Assembly (NCBI GenBank): GCA_017883235.1
Contig: JADGNY010000009.1
Span: forward strand, 25,534-89,533
Direction: 5' to 3'
DNA: 64,000 nucleotides
Origin: Thermoanaerobaculia bacterium
GTDB lineage: Bacteria; Acidobacteriota; Thermoanaerobaculia; Gp7-AA8
Of the stretch, positions 35,763 through 45,359 are shown in pieces; position 1 is the stretch's first letter, and every line of letters starts with the position of its first letter. A model generated the notes under the pieces. It did not search any database and was not told the origin of the DNA. It worked only from the letters and a program-made list of their open reading frames with translations. A program made the position numbers and the translations under genes.

Positions 35763-36524
35763 TCATGCACGTGCGGCGCGGGCGCGAACGCTATCCCGGA
35801 CGAACGACTTGACGCGGGTTGCGGCTCCGGCGACGTTGTCCCGCAGGTAGCGCCACCGGCGCCATGCCGGAAGGTGAAGGAGCCAGACGATCCGCTGTTC
35901 CTGAGGCACATTCCGAAACAGCTCAACGGTTTCCGGGTCGAACTGCGATCGATGAGAGGCCATATCGCGCGCCAGATCGTCCCATGTGTCTCGGCAATCG
36001 ACCGGCTCAGCCTCTCGAACGCCGGGCTGAATGTGCAGTGGCGATGAAAACGTGATTCTCGATTCGGCGAGCGTGACCGGGATTGATAGCGCCAGCGACT
36101 GCACAAGCGCCCCGAGGGCTCGGTGATCCGCATGCCAGGTGCATCCATGACGGCGATCAAACGTCACGATCCAATCCGGCGAGAGTCCTTCCACCGCATC
36201 CCGAAGCTGTTTGCGGAGAGCCTTCCTGCCGCCGGCGTCGCTGGCCCAGCCGCGAAGTACATCCTCAGGCTGCCGCGCGATGCCGTCCCGCCATCCCAGG
36301 AACTGAAGTTCCGCGTCGAATGAAGCGGCGGCATCCTTCATCTCCGCCTCGCGGACCGAGCCAAGATCCAGCTCACTCCGCAGCGTCGGGGAGCAAACTC
36401 CAAGCTCGCCGCGGGTGGCGATCAGAAACGCGATTTTTGCGCCGGCGGTTGTTCTCAGACGAGCAAGCCACGGCGCGACGAACAACTCGTCATCGGGATG
36501 TGCCCCGATCCAGAGGATTCTCAT
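35763..36524 (-). CDS. PIG-L/LmbE family deacetylase
   Basis: 253 residues. The zinc-binding 'IGAHPDDELF' starts the protein and 'WHADHRALGAL' supplies the third ligand. PIG-L enzymes remove acetyl from N-acetyl sugars or related amides; in this context a deacetylase would expose an amino group for a different acyl substituent. Convergent with the galactosyltransferase-like gene (8 bases apart). The physiological substrate is not evident. Confidence 0.87.
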   Translation of the reverse strand: MRILWIGAHPDDELFVAPWLARLRTTAGAKIAFLIATRGELGVCSPTLRSELDLGSVREAEMKDAAASFDAELQFLGWRDGIARQPEDVLRGWASDAGGRKALRKQLRDAVEGLSPDWIVTFDRRHGCTWHADHRALGALVQSLALSIPVTLAESRITFSSPLHIQPGVREAEPVDCRDTWDDLARDMASHRSQFDPETVELFRNVPQEQRIVWLLHLPAWRRWRYLRDNVAGAATRVKSFVRDSVRARAARA

Positions 36525-36594
36525 TCGTGATTACTCCGAGTTGTCTTGGATTGTGGCCTTCGATGATAACGCGGCGGCAAGCCTCCTCTACACT

Positions 36595-36600
36595 TATCAT
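36595..36600 (+). promoter_or_regulatory. Candidate -10 element (TATCAT) for leaderless start
   Basis: TATCAT, six bases, ATG of the enoyl-CoA hydratase gene. Supports 36607 over the earlier track start. Confidence 0.45.
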
Positions 36601-36606
36601 TCCCGC

Positions 36607-37356
36607 ATGCTCGAACAAGACCTCACTGACGGCATCCTCACGATCCGCATGGCTCATGGAAAAGTGAGCGCTCTCGATCTGGAGCTCTGTCTGGCCATGC
36701 AGCGCGCGTTCGAGGAAGCGGCCACGGACGATCGCGTCGGCGCGGTGATCCTTACCGGCACCGGCTCGACGTTCTCCGCCGGAGTCGATCTGCCGCGCAT
36801 GATCAACACGGGCGGCCAGTACATTCAGGACTTCGTCGAGGCACTCGATGCGGCGTTGCGCGGCCTCTTTGTCTTCCCGAAGCCGGTGGTGGCGGCGGTG
36901 AACGGTCACGCCATCGCCGGCGGGGCCATTCTCGCCTTCGCCTGCGATCACCGGCTCATGAGCGGGGGGCGTATCGGTGTCCCGGAGGCGCTTGTCGGAG
37001 TTCCGTTTCCGCCCATGGCGCTGGCCATCGTCCGCTTTGCCATGCCCAGCCAGCATTTGCAGCCGATGATCTATTTCGGACGGATCATCGAGGCAGAGGC
37101 CGCGCGAGGCATCGGGATCATCGACGAGACTCCGGCCGCGGGCGACCTCCTCGCCCGCGCGCACGCGGCCGCGCAAACGCTGGCTTCGATTCCGCGCGAT
37201 GCCTTCCGGCTGACCAAGCGGCAGTTCCGCGAGCCGTACCTCCGCGATGCCTCCCACATCGCCGTGGCCTCGGCCGACGAGATCGACGCGGTGTGGGCCG
37301 CGGCTGCAACGCACGACCATATTCGTGCATACTTAGCGAAAACGATCAAGAAGTAG
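36607..37356 (+). CDS. Enoyl-CoA hydratase/isomerase family protein
   Basis: 249 residues from 'MLEQDLTDGILTIRM'; the track begins 64 codons earlier inside the PIG-L promoter region. Crotonase-fold oxyanion-hole segments are 'GSTFSAGVDLPRM' and 'NGHAIAGGAILAFACDHRL'. In the second segment the glutamates of classic hydratases are not evident, so isomerase or other crotonase chemistry is possible. Monocistronic, next to the polysaccharide locus but not obviously part of it. Confidence 0.85.
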   Translation: MLEQDLTDGILTIRMAHGKVSALDLELCLAMQRAFEEAATDDRVGAVILTGTGSTFSAGVDLPRMINTGGQYIQDFVEALDAALRGLFVFPKPVVAAVNGHAIAGGAILAFACDHRLMSGGRIGVPEALVGVPFPPMALAIVRFAMPSQHLQPMIYFGRIIEAEAARGIGIIDETPAAGDLLARAHAAAQTLASIPRDAFRLTKRQFREPYLRDASHIAVASADEIDAVWAAAATHDHIRAYLAKTIKK

Positions 37357-37438
37357 GCGAGGCGGTAACCCGGTCACTCCCGCACGAGCCTGCGGAGAGG
37401 ACACGCCCCAAACAGCACTACAAGAAAAAAGAGGAGAA

Positions 37439-39292
37439 ATGATGAGACTCTTCCGGTCCCTGATCCCGGTGTTCCTGATCCTCGTTGTCATCCCAATGGC
37501 CGCCGCGAACCTCGAGATTCACTACATCGACGTCGGATGGGGTGGCTCGGTCTTCATCAAAGGCCCCACCGGTATCACCGTGCTCCTGGAAGCCGGGAAC
37601 ACCGGCATGGGGACGGCGTACGTCGTCCCGTATCTGAAATCGATCGGCGTACAGCCGGCCAACGGGATCGACTACGTTATCGGCGGCCACCAGCACTGCG
37701 ATCACATCGGCGGCCTCGATGAGGTCATCCAGGCCGGCTACAACGTCCACACCAAGCAGTACTACAACGGCTCCACGTATAGCTCGTCGTGCGCCGACGG
37801 CTGGAACGCCGCGGCAGCGACGACGACCGCGGGTGTGCCGGTGGTCATGCCGGTCGGCACCGTGATCGCGCTCGGCAACGGCGCTACGCTCACCTGCATC
37901 GCCAACAACGGCTCGATCATCGGCGGCGGCTCGGTACCCGTGACCGACGAGAACGATCGATCCATCGCTCTGCTCATCAAGTACGGCGGCTTCGACTATC
38001 TCTGGGCTAGCGACCTGGGTGGCGGACCTGACTCGTGTACCGGCCGCGGCACGCTTCAGCTCGATGTCGAAACCTCCGTCATCAACGCCATCTCCCCGGG
38101 CGGTGCGCATCCGCTGATCAGCGCCGGCGGTATCGACCTGATGCACGTGAACCATCACGGCAGCGAGAGCAGCACGAATCCGACGTACTTCAACATGGCC
38201 AAGCCCGCCGTGGCCATCATCGGTGTCGGCGCCGGCGAAACGACCGGCTGGGATCTGCCGCGCATCAAGGTCGTCGACAGCGTTCTCCTCGGAACCAGCG
38301 GCTGTACGACGGCCCCGCCGGCGTTCGTGCTGCAGACCGAGGAAGGAAACCCGGCCGGCACGAACACCAGCCACTCCGGCTACTGCGTCGGCAACATCAA
38401 AGTCACCACCGACGGCGTGAGCATCTTCACCGTCTCCGCCGACGGCCTGGTCCATCAGGGTCCGAACGAATTGGCCGCGTCAGGCCTGCCGCGCAGCTTC
38501 ACGATCGACGATTCCGGTGGCGGCGGCGGAGACACCACCCCGCCGACGACGTCGATCACCGCGCCGCTCGCCGGCGCAACCGTCAGCGGCACGACTTCCG
38601 TGACCGCCTCGGCATCCGACAACGTCGGCGTGACCAAGGTCGAGTTCTATCTCGACGGCGTCCTGCAATCGACCGACACGACCTCGCCATACTCCTGGAG
38701 CTGGAACACGACCACGGCCACCAACGGCTCGCATTCGCTGACATCGAAGGCATACGACGCCGCGCTCAACGTCGGTACGTCGACCGCCGTGGGCGTCACG
38801 GTGAGCAACGGCGCGCCGGTCAACATCGGCGGCTGGACGCTGATCCAGGCCAATGCAACACTGAACTACACCATCCCGGCCGGGACGACGATCGCGTCGA
38901 AGGGCTACGTCATCGTGGCCCGCAACGCCACGAAGACCGCCTTCCAGACGTTCTGGGGCGTGACCCTCGGCGCCAATGTCGTCTACATCAATTCCGGCGA
39001 CACGATGCCGCAGATCAACGGCAGCGAGACATACACGCTGAAGAACGGCACGACCACGATCGACGGTCCGACGGTGGCCATGGACACCTCCGCCGGCTTC
39101 GACTTCGAGCGCGCCACCTGCGGCTCGGTAGGAACGCTGAGCAGTTGGTTCCATCGCGCGTCGACGTCCGGCACGCCGGGAACAGGGGGACTGACCACCT
39201 GCAACCGCGGCGTCTTCATCAACGAGTTCTCCGACGCCCTCGGCACCGGGAACTACGTTTACGAGTTCATCGAGCTGTTTAATGACAGGTAG
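37439..39292 (+). CDS. Secreted metallo-beta-lactamase-fold protein with Ig-like and lamin-tail domains
   Basis: 617 residues. Signal peptide 'FLILVVIPMAAA', then an MBL domain with 'GGHQHCDHIGGLDE' (HxHxDH) and 'LMHVNHHGSES', similar to the ComEC C-terminal domain. A Gly-rich linker precedes a bacterial Ig-like domain ('TSITAPLAGATVSG' to 'YSWSWNTTTATNG') and a lamin-tail domain ('LIQANATLNYTIPAG' to the end), both common in extracellular nucleases and hydrolases. AGGAGA precedes the ATG. Probably a secreted phosphodiesterase or nuclease; substrate unknown. Confidence 0.83.
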   Translation: MMRLFRSLIPVFLILVVIPMAAANLEIHYIDVGWGGSVFIKGPTGITVLLEAGNTGMGTAYVVPYLKSIGVQPANGIDYVIGGHQHCDHIGGLDEVIQAGYNVHTKQYYNGSTYSSSCADGWNAAAATTTAGVPVVMPVGTVIALGNGATLTCIANNGSIIGGGSVPVTDENDRSIALLIKYGGFDYLWASDLGGGPDSCTGRGTLQLDVETSVINAISPGGAHPLISAGGIDLMHVNHHGSESSTNPTYFNMAKPAVAIIGVGAGETTGWDLPRIKVVDSVLLGTSGCTTAPPAFVLQTEEGNPAGTNTSHSGYCVGNIKVTTDGVSIFTVSADGLVHQGPNELAASGLPRSFTIDDSGGGGGDTTPPTTSITAPLAGATVSGTTSVTASASDNVGVTKVEFYLDGVLQSTDTTSPYSWSWNTTTATNGSHSLTSKAYDAALNVGTSTAVGVTVSNGAPVNIGGWTLIQANATLNYTIPAGTTIASKGYVIVARNATKTAFQTFWGVTLGANVVYINSGDTMPQINGSETYTLKNGTTTIDGPTVAMDTSAGFDFERATCGSVGTLSSWFHRASTSGTPGTGGLTTCNRGVFINEFSDALGTGNYVYEFIELFNDR

Positions 39293-39297
39293 TTAGT

Positions 39298-39405
39298 GGA
39301 TGGGTGGGTTGCTGGGTTGGTTGCGCGGTCTCGCGGTCGCGAAGTGAAGCCAACCAGCCCAGCAACCCCACCGCGCGACCCCGCAACCGCGAGACCGCGC
39401 AACCC
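39298..39405 (+). repeat. Intergenic inverted repeat
   Basis: Mosaic palindrome directly after the stop: 'GGTGGGTTGCTGGGTTGGTT' is answered by 'AACCAGCCCAGCAACCCCAC', and 'GCGGTCTCGCGGT' by 'ACCGCGAGACCGC'. No coding potential; may act as a bidirectional hairpin. Confidence 0.7.
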
Positions 39406-39479
39406 CATTTGTGATACCCTTCCGGTTCCCTACACGGGCGCATCCTCCGCGCTCTCACTCCCGTTGCACCAATCAAGCG

Positions 39480-39806
39480 ATGATTACGATTCTTCTGTTG
39501 CTGGCGCTGCATGCGCCCGAGGCCACTGCCATGCATGATGACGTACTGCTGAAAGCCCGCTACACCGCCGTCGAAGGAACCGATATCGAATACGGCCAGG
39601 GGGCGATCGAGCGCAATGACCTGCGCCACCGCCCGCTGCCACACCTCGAATGGCTGATCCTCGTCGAAGGGCCGGCCGATCCCGCTGTATGGCAGGCCAG
39701 GCTCAACGACACCGTCGATCCGAAGCACGGCTCATTCACCGTCGAATGCGCGAGCGTCGATGAGGAGAAGGCCGTGCGGGAGGGGAAGGTCACGATGCAG
39801 AAGTGA
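39480..39806 (+). CDS. Small secreted protein of unknown function
   Basis: About 108 residues from 'MITILLLLALHAPEATA', a short signal peptide. The mature part ('LLKARYTAVEGTDIEYGQGA') has no motif I recognise. The track ORF starts 23 codons upstream in the repeat flank. It precedes an unrelated palindromic repeat. Codon usage looks normal for the window. Confidence 0.5.
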   Translation: MITILLLLALHAPEATAMHDDVLLKARYTAVEGTDIEYGQGAIERNDLRHRPLPHLEWLILVEGPADPAVWQARLNDTVDPKHGSFTVECASVDEEKAVREGKVTMQK

Positions 39807-39810
39807 AAAA

Positions 39811-39937
39811 GGAGCGCTGGCGTCCCGCCGGCTGGCTCGGCGGCGTCTCGCCGCCGAGGGTTACGAGCAAATGTATCGAGTCTTGCCAGACCGGGGGCGA
39901 GACGCCCCCGGGCCAGCCGGCGAGACGCCAGCGCTCC
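39811..39937 (+). repeat. Long imperfect palindrome (MITE-like)
   Basis: Begins 'GGAGCGCTGGCGTCCCGCCG' and ends with its near reverse complement 'CGGCGAGACGCCAGCGCTCC'; inner arms pair around a short AT-richer centre. The repeat adds a false N-terminal extension to the downstream ORF in the track. Confidence 0.8.
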
Positions 39938-39945
39938 GTGCAACC

Positions 39946-39951
39946 TACAAT
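39946..39951 (+). promoter_or_regulatory. Candidate -10 element (TACAAT) for leaderless start
   Basis: TACAAT, seven bases, then the ATG at 39959. An earlier in-frame ATG overlaps the hexamer itself and is therefore less likely to be the start. Confidence 0.5.
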
Positions 39952-39958
39952 GCGCGCC

Positions 39959-40795
39959 ATGCGCCGCATCATCGTCAGCATCGCGTTCGTTCTCATCGCC
40001 GCCATCGCTGCCATCGCCGCCGCCCAGACGCCGCAGTACGACGTCTACGCGATCCGGTACGCGACCATCGCGGGGTTTCCGGTCGCCAGTCTGATCAAGG
40101 GGGCCGACGAGTCGCGCAAGATCGACATCGCCATGATGGTGTGGCTCGTCCGCGGCGGAGGACGCAACATCGTCGTCGACACCGGCTTCTATCGGCCACA
40201 GTTCTTCAAGAGCTTCAAGGTGACGGACTTCATTCGTCCGGACGAGGCGGTGGCCCGCGCGGGGGTGAAGCCGGAGGAGGTCACCGACGTGATCCTCACG
40301 CACGCGCACTGGGACCATGCCGGCGGCGCCGATCTCTTTCCGAAAGCGCAGATTTGGATCCAGAAAGAGGAGTACCGCTACTACACCGGCGATGCGTGGC
40401 AGCCCGACGGGAAACACGGCGGCATCGAGCTCGAAGACATGGCCTTCCTGCTCCGTGCCAACACGGAAGGGCGCCTCCACCTCGTCGACGGCGACCGCGA
40501 GATTCTTCCCGGCATCCGCGTCTACACCGGCGGACGGCACACGTGGGCATCGCAGTATGTCGCGGTCACCGGGAAGCCCGGCCCGATCGTTCTGGCCTCG
40601 GACAACATGTACCTCTACGAGAATCTCGAAAAGCACGTGCCGATCGCGCAGACGTTCGATGCCGCATCGAACCTTGCCGCGCAGGACAAGATGAAGACGC
40701 TGGTCAAGGATCCGCGCTTCATCATCCCCGGCCACGATCCGGCGGTCCTGACGCGCTTCCCGAAAGTCGTTGACGCGGTCGTGCGCATCGAATGA
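39959..40795 (+). CDS. Secreted metallo-beta-lactamase (N-acyl-homoserine-lactonase-like)
   Basis: About 278 residues from 'MRRIIVSIAFVLIAAIAAIA', a signal peptide ending near 'AAAQ'. 'VILTHAHWDHAGGADLFP' is the HxHxDH zinc site and 'FIIPGHDPAVL' the distal His. The spacing and 'VVDTGFYRPQFF' resemble the AHL-lactonase branch, but a periplasmic location makes quorum quenching uncertain. The start is chosen from the -10 element; the track start lies in the palindromic repeat. Confidence 0.8.
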   Translation: MRRIIVSIAFVLIAAIAAIAAAQTPQYDVYAIRYATIAGFPVASLIKGADESRKIDIAMMVWLVRGGGRNIVVDTGFYRPQFFKSFKVTDFIRPDEAVARAGVKPEEVTDVILTHAHWDHAGGADLFPKAQIWIQKEEYRYYTGDAWQPDGKHGGIELEDMAFLLRANTEGRLHLVDGDREILPGIRVYTGGRHTWASQYVAVTGKPGPIVLASDNMYLYENLEKHVPIAQTFDAASNLAAQDKMKTLVKDPRFIIPGHDPAVLTRFPKVVDAVVRIE

Positions 40796-41321
40796 AGCCG
40801 ACCAAAGCCGATCTTGCCGCCGCTGCCGGCACGAGACGTCATCGCCCGACGTTCTCTTCTGCGGCATCAACCCCGGCCTCTACACCGCCGCGGTCCAGCA
40901 GCACTTCGGGCGCCCAGGCAACCGTTTCTGGCCGGCGACTCACAGAGCCGGCTTCACTCCACGACTGTTTCATCCATCGGAGCAGCGCCAGTTGCTGCAG
41001 CACGGCTGCGGGATCACGAACGTCGTGGCCCGGGCAACCGCCGCTGCCGCGGAGCTGACGCCGGCGGAGCTGGTCGAGGGCGCCCGAATTCTCGAGGCGA
41101 AAGTTCGCCGCGATCGCCCGCGCGTCCTCGCCATCGTCGGCATCGGCGCCTACCGAACGGGCTTCGGACGGCCGAAGGCGAAGATGGGATTGCAGGAGGA
41201 GTGCATCGGCGACGCCCGCATCTGGATCCTCCCGAATCCAAGTGGGTTGAACGCGAACTATCAGGCCGAGGAGCTGGCTGCGTTGTATCGGGAGTTGCGC
41301 GAGTGGATCGCGAAAGGTTAG
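40770..41321 (+). CDS. mug: Mug-type G/U-mismatch DNA glycosylase, 5' end disturbed
   Basis: The core is clear: 'LFCGINPGLYTAAV', 'FGRPGNRFWPATHRAGF' and 'LPNPSGLNANYQ' are Mug/TDG motifs, used to remove uracil opposite G. The expected N-terminus 'MKPTKADLAAA' is present at 40792 but in a different frame, and 'ARDVIA' is in the third frame, so two frame slips occur within about 40 bases. The track ORF avoids this with a TTG start and an atypical Cys/Ser/Arg-rich leader. Either sequence errors or a decaying gene. Confidence 0.7.
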   Translation: MTRSCASNEADQSRSCRRCRHETSSPDVLFCGINPGLYTAAVQQHFGRPGNRFWPATHRAGFTPRLFHPSEQRQLLQHGCGITNVVARATAAAAELTPAELVEGARILEAKVRRDRPRVLAIVGIGAYRTGFGRPKAKMGLQEECIGDARIWILPNPSGLNANYQAEELAALYRELREWIAKG

Positions 41322-41322
41322 G

Positions 41323-41625
41323 TCGGATGCGTATGCGCTGGCGGCGAGGCCGGCGACGCTGGATGAGATCGTTGCCGCATATGAGGCGAATGCCGAACGT
41401 CTTCGTTCTCTCGTCGGTTCGATGGACGACGCCAGGTGGGATGGCGAGGCACGCTTCCTCTTCGGTGGACAGGAAGCATGGAAGTCCACTGTCGGCGATA
41501 TCTGCTGGAGCTTCTTCCTCGACTCCATCCATCACCGCGGCCAGCTCAGCGCGTACATCCGTCCGATGGGTGGCAAGGTGCCGTCGATCTACGGACCGTC
41601 CGCGGACGATTCTGGCGGGATGTAG
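41323..41625 (+). pseudogene. DinB-family protein, N-terminus lost
   Basis: The open frame 'SDAYALAARPATLDEIVAAY' through 'WSFFLDSIHHRGQLSAYIRP' and 'GGKVPSIYGPSADD' matches the last two thirds of DinB/YfiT-like proteins. There is no start codon until an internal Met, and the first helices are missing because the frame abuts the mug stop. Probably a remnant. DinB proteins are metal-dependent four-helix enzymes, often thiol S-transferases. Confidence 0.65.
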
Positions 41626-41637
41626 GCCCCAAAAGGC

Positions 41638-42830
<1,193 letters not shown>

Positions 42831-42844
<14 letters not shown>

Positions 42845-43223
42845 TCAGCAGCAGCGCCAGTTCCTGCGTCCGCATGTCGGCGCCGGCGGCGACGCGGTAC
42901 TCCCCGTCATGTTCTTCGATTAGTTTGAGGCGATCTAGATCCCCCCGGCTGATGCCGCAGGCCTTGGCGAAGGCCAGCCACTCGGGAGGGGTGCTCGCCT
43001 CGATGTCGTCCTCGCCGAGGATCGGCTCGCCGGCGCAGTTGAAATGCTCGCAGCCGAACTGTTCCGCGCACTGCGGACAGGGCGGCGGATCGTTGAAATC
43101 GGCCAGCTCGCTCTCGGTCAGCACCCGCATCGTCCCGCCGCGTTTCTCGCGGACGTAGCTCAAACCGCTCTCGCTGCTCGAGAGGAGGTCGAAGCGCTGC
43201 GCTTTGGTGCCGTCGTCGGACAT
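42831..43223 (-). CDS. Hypothetical protein with CxxC motif
   Basis: 130 residues from 'MSDDGTKAQRFDLLSSSESG'. 'PPPCPQCAEQFGCEHFNC' contains four cysteines that could bind zinc; the C-terminal half is acidic and helical. I do not recognise a family. The track ORF extends 76 codons upstream into a tandem repeat, giving a spurious Arg/Pro/Ser-rich leader. A weak TACGAT lies ten bases before the chosen ATG. Confidence 0.6.
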
Positions 43224-43319
43224 GGATACGAGGATCGTATCGCACCCGGAGTCCTTTGCTGGAGACTCTGATTCCCTTGGGCAGAAGCCCGAGCCCTTGT
43301 GCGAGCCCCGTTCCCCTCT

Positions 43320-43412
43320 CGTTAGGGACTTCGTTCCCCTCGGTAGGGACCTCGGGTCCCTCGGTAGGGACCTCGGGTCCCTCGGTAGGGACTTCGAGTC
43401 CCCCGTTAGGGC
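43320..43412 (+). repeat. Short tandem array of 21-bp palindromic units
   Basis: Four to five units such as 'CGGTAGGGACCTCGGGTCCC' plus CT, each containing a GGGAC/GTCCC stem. Degenerate units extend leftward to about 43255. Same family as the long array at 46980-47535. Confidence 0.8.
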
Positions 43413-43475
43413 AATAACATACATACTGACACAGCGTTCTTTGCGGGTCATCGCGGGTCATGGCGGGTCGGGGAG

Positions 43476-43481
43476 TAGAAT
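43476..43481 (+). promoter_or_regulatory. Candidate -10 element (TAGAAT) for leaderless start
   Basis: TAGAAT, six bases, ATG of the 77-residue gene. Confidence 0.4.
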
Positions 43482-43487
43482 TGCTCC

Positions 43488-43721
43488 ATGACCGATAGCC
43501 CGATCATGACGTTTCGGTGCCCTGCATGCTGCGCGACCGCTGATGTCTACGTGCCCAAAGGCGGCACGCTCGATGATGCGCAAATGACGAGTCGTTCGGC
43601 TGGTCTTGTCCTCGGTGCGGATTTCAAGAATCCACGCGAGACAACCGTCCACCACGGATGTACGCATGACGAGACGGGGAAAGCCACGCTGATGAAGAAG
43701 GTTAGCGAGCGCGACACCTAG
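43488..43721 (+). CDS. Small hypothetical protein with zinc-finger-like cysteines
   Basis: 77 residues. 'MTFRCPACCATADVYVPKGG' and 'HHGCTHDETGK' could form a single metal site. No family recognised. A TAGAAT hexamer six bases upstream supports the start. It stands alone between a tandem repeat and the unknown three-gene cassette. Confidence 0.5.
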   Translation: MTDSPIMTFRCPACCATADVYVPKGGTLDDAQMTSRSAGLVLGADFKNPRETTVHHGCTHDETGKATLMKKVSERDT

Positions 43722-43946
43722 GAACAGGCTGGGAAGATCCCAACCGGCGCGGACCCAAGCGAAAGGTGTGAGTTAGTAGTGCGGGCTGTCGTTCGAAGAT
43801 TCAGTTAAAGCTCTTCTAGGTACACCGCCCCGAGTAAATGCGGAGCAAAGAAGTAACCAATCTCGCCCAGAATAGCGGATCGAGTGCGGTCACGCTATCA
43901 TTCCGCCTCTCTCATCTAAAACTAGGTGACCCCGGAGGGAGGCGCA

Positions 43947-44956
43947 ATGCTCGTCGAAAAACTTGTCGACAGGATCATCGAGTCGCATGCTAAAAATCGG
44001 CTCGAAAACTTCCTGAAGGCTGCGAAAGAGAAGAGCGCGGCACCAGTTCGCGCGTTCGCTACTGCCGGATCACGCGATCAACTCGTGAAGGCACTCGGCT
44101 CCGCTATTCAGGGTCGGTTTGTCACGCTCCAGGAAGTGGTATCGCTGATGGACCGTATCGAAGAGAACGGAGCCCATCACATCTTCATGTTCGATTTGAC
44201 CGAGGCGGGCCGCGCCGCTCTGACTGAAAAGGCGCTCCAGAATGTGTTCAAGCTACTCCCAGATCCACCACCAGAAGACATGTACAGCGAGGTACCGGCG
44301 CGTCCGTATACGTTTCTGCGCATACGCGATCCAATCATCGCGCTGAAGCAGGTTCGCCTGACCACGTACATGATGCTCGATCCGAAAAAGACGGTCACTC
44401 TACCGTCTGGAGAACAGACCATCACGCGAGTCCCCGTCGAGCGACGCGCCGTTAACATGCTCGTCATCAACGTAAAGACTGGCGCAGTCGAGATCCGCAT
44501 CGATCGCAGCGACAGCACAACAGACGCGACGGCAATCGAAGATTTTGACCGCTTCGTCACTGATATGAAAGACTCGCTGAAATGGCGGGAGCACCTAGCG
44601 CCGTTCCCGGTCAGGTCGTCGTTTCCGAAGATGGTGGATTCTCGGGACATCTTCATGAAAGCTGCCCAAATCGTTGGGTCGGATATCGCTGGCACGGTCT
44701 CATCAGTTCGGCAGTGGACAGACGTTCGCGACACACCGAGGTATAATTTCAGCCCGGTGAACGATCGGTGGGATATCGTCAGAGCGTCAGAGCCTACTTC
44801 AGTCCGCCAAAAGAAGAGAGCGATCCAGAACTTTATGCTGTCGTCAACCCTGTTGACATTCATGGTATTGAGTGCGCAAAGGTCTACATCAGCGCGCGCG
44901 TCGAGCCTGAGGAACTGAACGGTGTCATTGCCCGGATTCGAAACTTTGCTGCATAG
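43947..44956 (+). CDS. Unknown protein, first gene of three-gene cassette (frame break near its end)
   Basis: Starts at ATG 43947 after GGAGGGAGG, one of the few strong ribosome sites in the window; the track starts at a GTG seven codons earlier. About 337 residues if the frame break is bridged. The main frame runs to 'VNDRWDIV', then the sensible sequence continues in another frame as 'SVRAYFSPPKEESDPELYAV' to 'VIARIRNFAA'; one base seems missing around 44780. N-terminal region helical, middle part beta-rich. No family recognised. It overlaps the next gene by 35 bases. Confidence 0.55.
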
Positions 44957-45350
44957 GCACCCCGACGATACGGGTGCGATATCGCGGCTTCAGCACGCGA
45001 TCTGCGAGACGCTTGCCATGTCATCGACCGCGAGGCTGGACGAGGTCATTTTGTCGCAGCAGACGCAGGTAGATCGCGCGCATGTGAGAGACTTGTTACT
45101 CGAACTTGCCTCGATACGCGCGCTTAAAGTCACGCTCTTTTGGATCTGTCCAGTTTTGCAGGGAACCGCGCTTGAGAGGTCACAGATCGTTGATTTCCCG
45201 GCGGTAATCGATTGCGACGTTTGCGGGCAAGTTCACAGGTTCGAAGAGGGGCGAGTTGAAGCCTACTTTCTACCTGACGAAGCTGACCCGCCCCGTATCA
45301 AAAGTATTGAGATTCGGCCGGTTTATTCCCTGGACCGGCCGCAGCGGTGA
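44922..45350 (+). CDS. Unknown protein, possible winged helix plus zinc ribbon
   Basis: 142 residues from GTG. The first 90 residues ('AICETLAMSSTARLDEVI', 'RAHVRDLLLELASIRAL') could form a winged-helix domain; 'LFWICP' and 'IDCDVCGQVHRF' supply cysteines of a small zinc site. Second gene of the cassette, with overlapping start, so probably co-translated with the first. Function unknown; a regulatory or adaptor role is only a guess. Confidence 0.5.
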   Translation: MSLPGFETLLHRHPDDTGAISRLQHAICETLAMSSTARLDEVILSQQTQVDRAHVRDLLLELASIRALKVTLFWICPVLQGTALERSQIVDFPAVIDCDVCGQVHRFEEGRVEAYFLPDEADPPRIKSIEIRPVYSLDRPQR

Positions 45351-45359
45351 TTCTGAACC

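Noticed and set aside
38035-39282. 415-aa plus-strand ORF
   Set aside because: Alternative frame of the metallo-beta-lactamase/Ig gene; highly Arg-rich and without domain structure.
43722-43946. tRNA or other small RNA between the 77-aa gene and the cassette
   Set aside because: No cloverleaf or known RNA motif could be made out.
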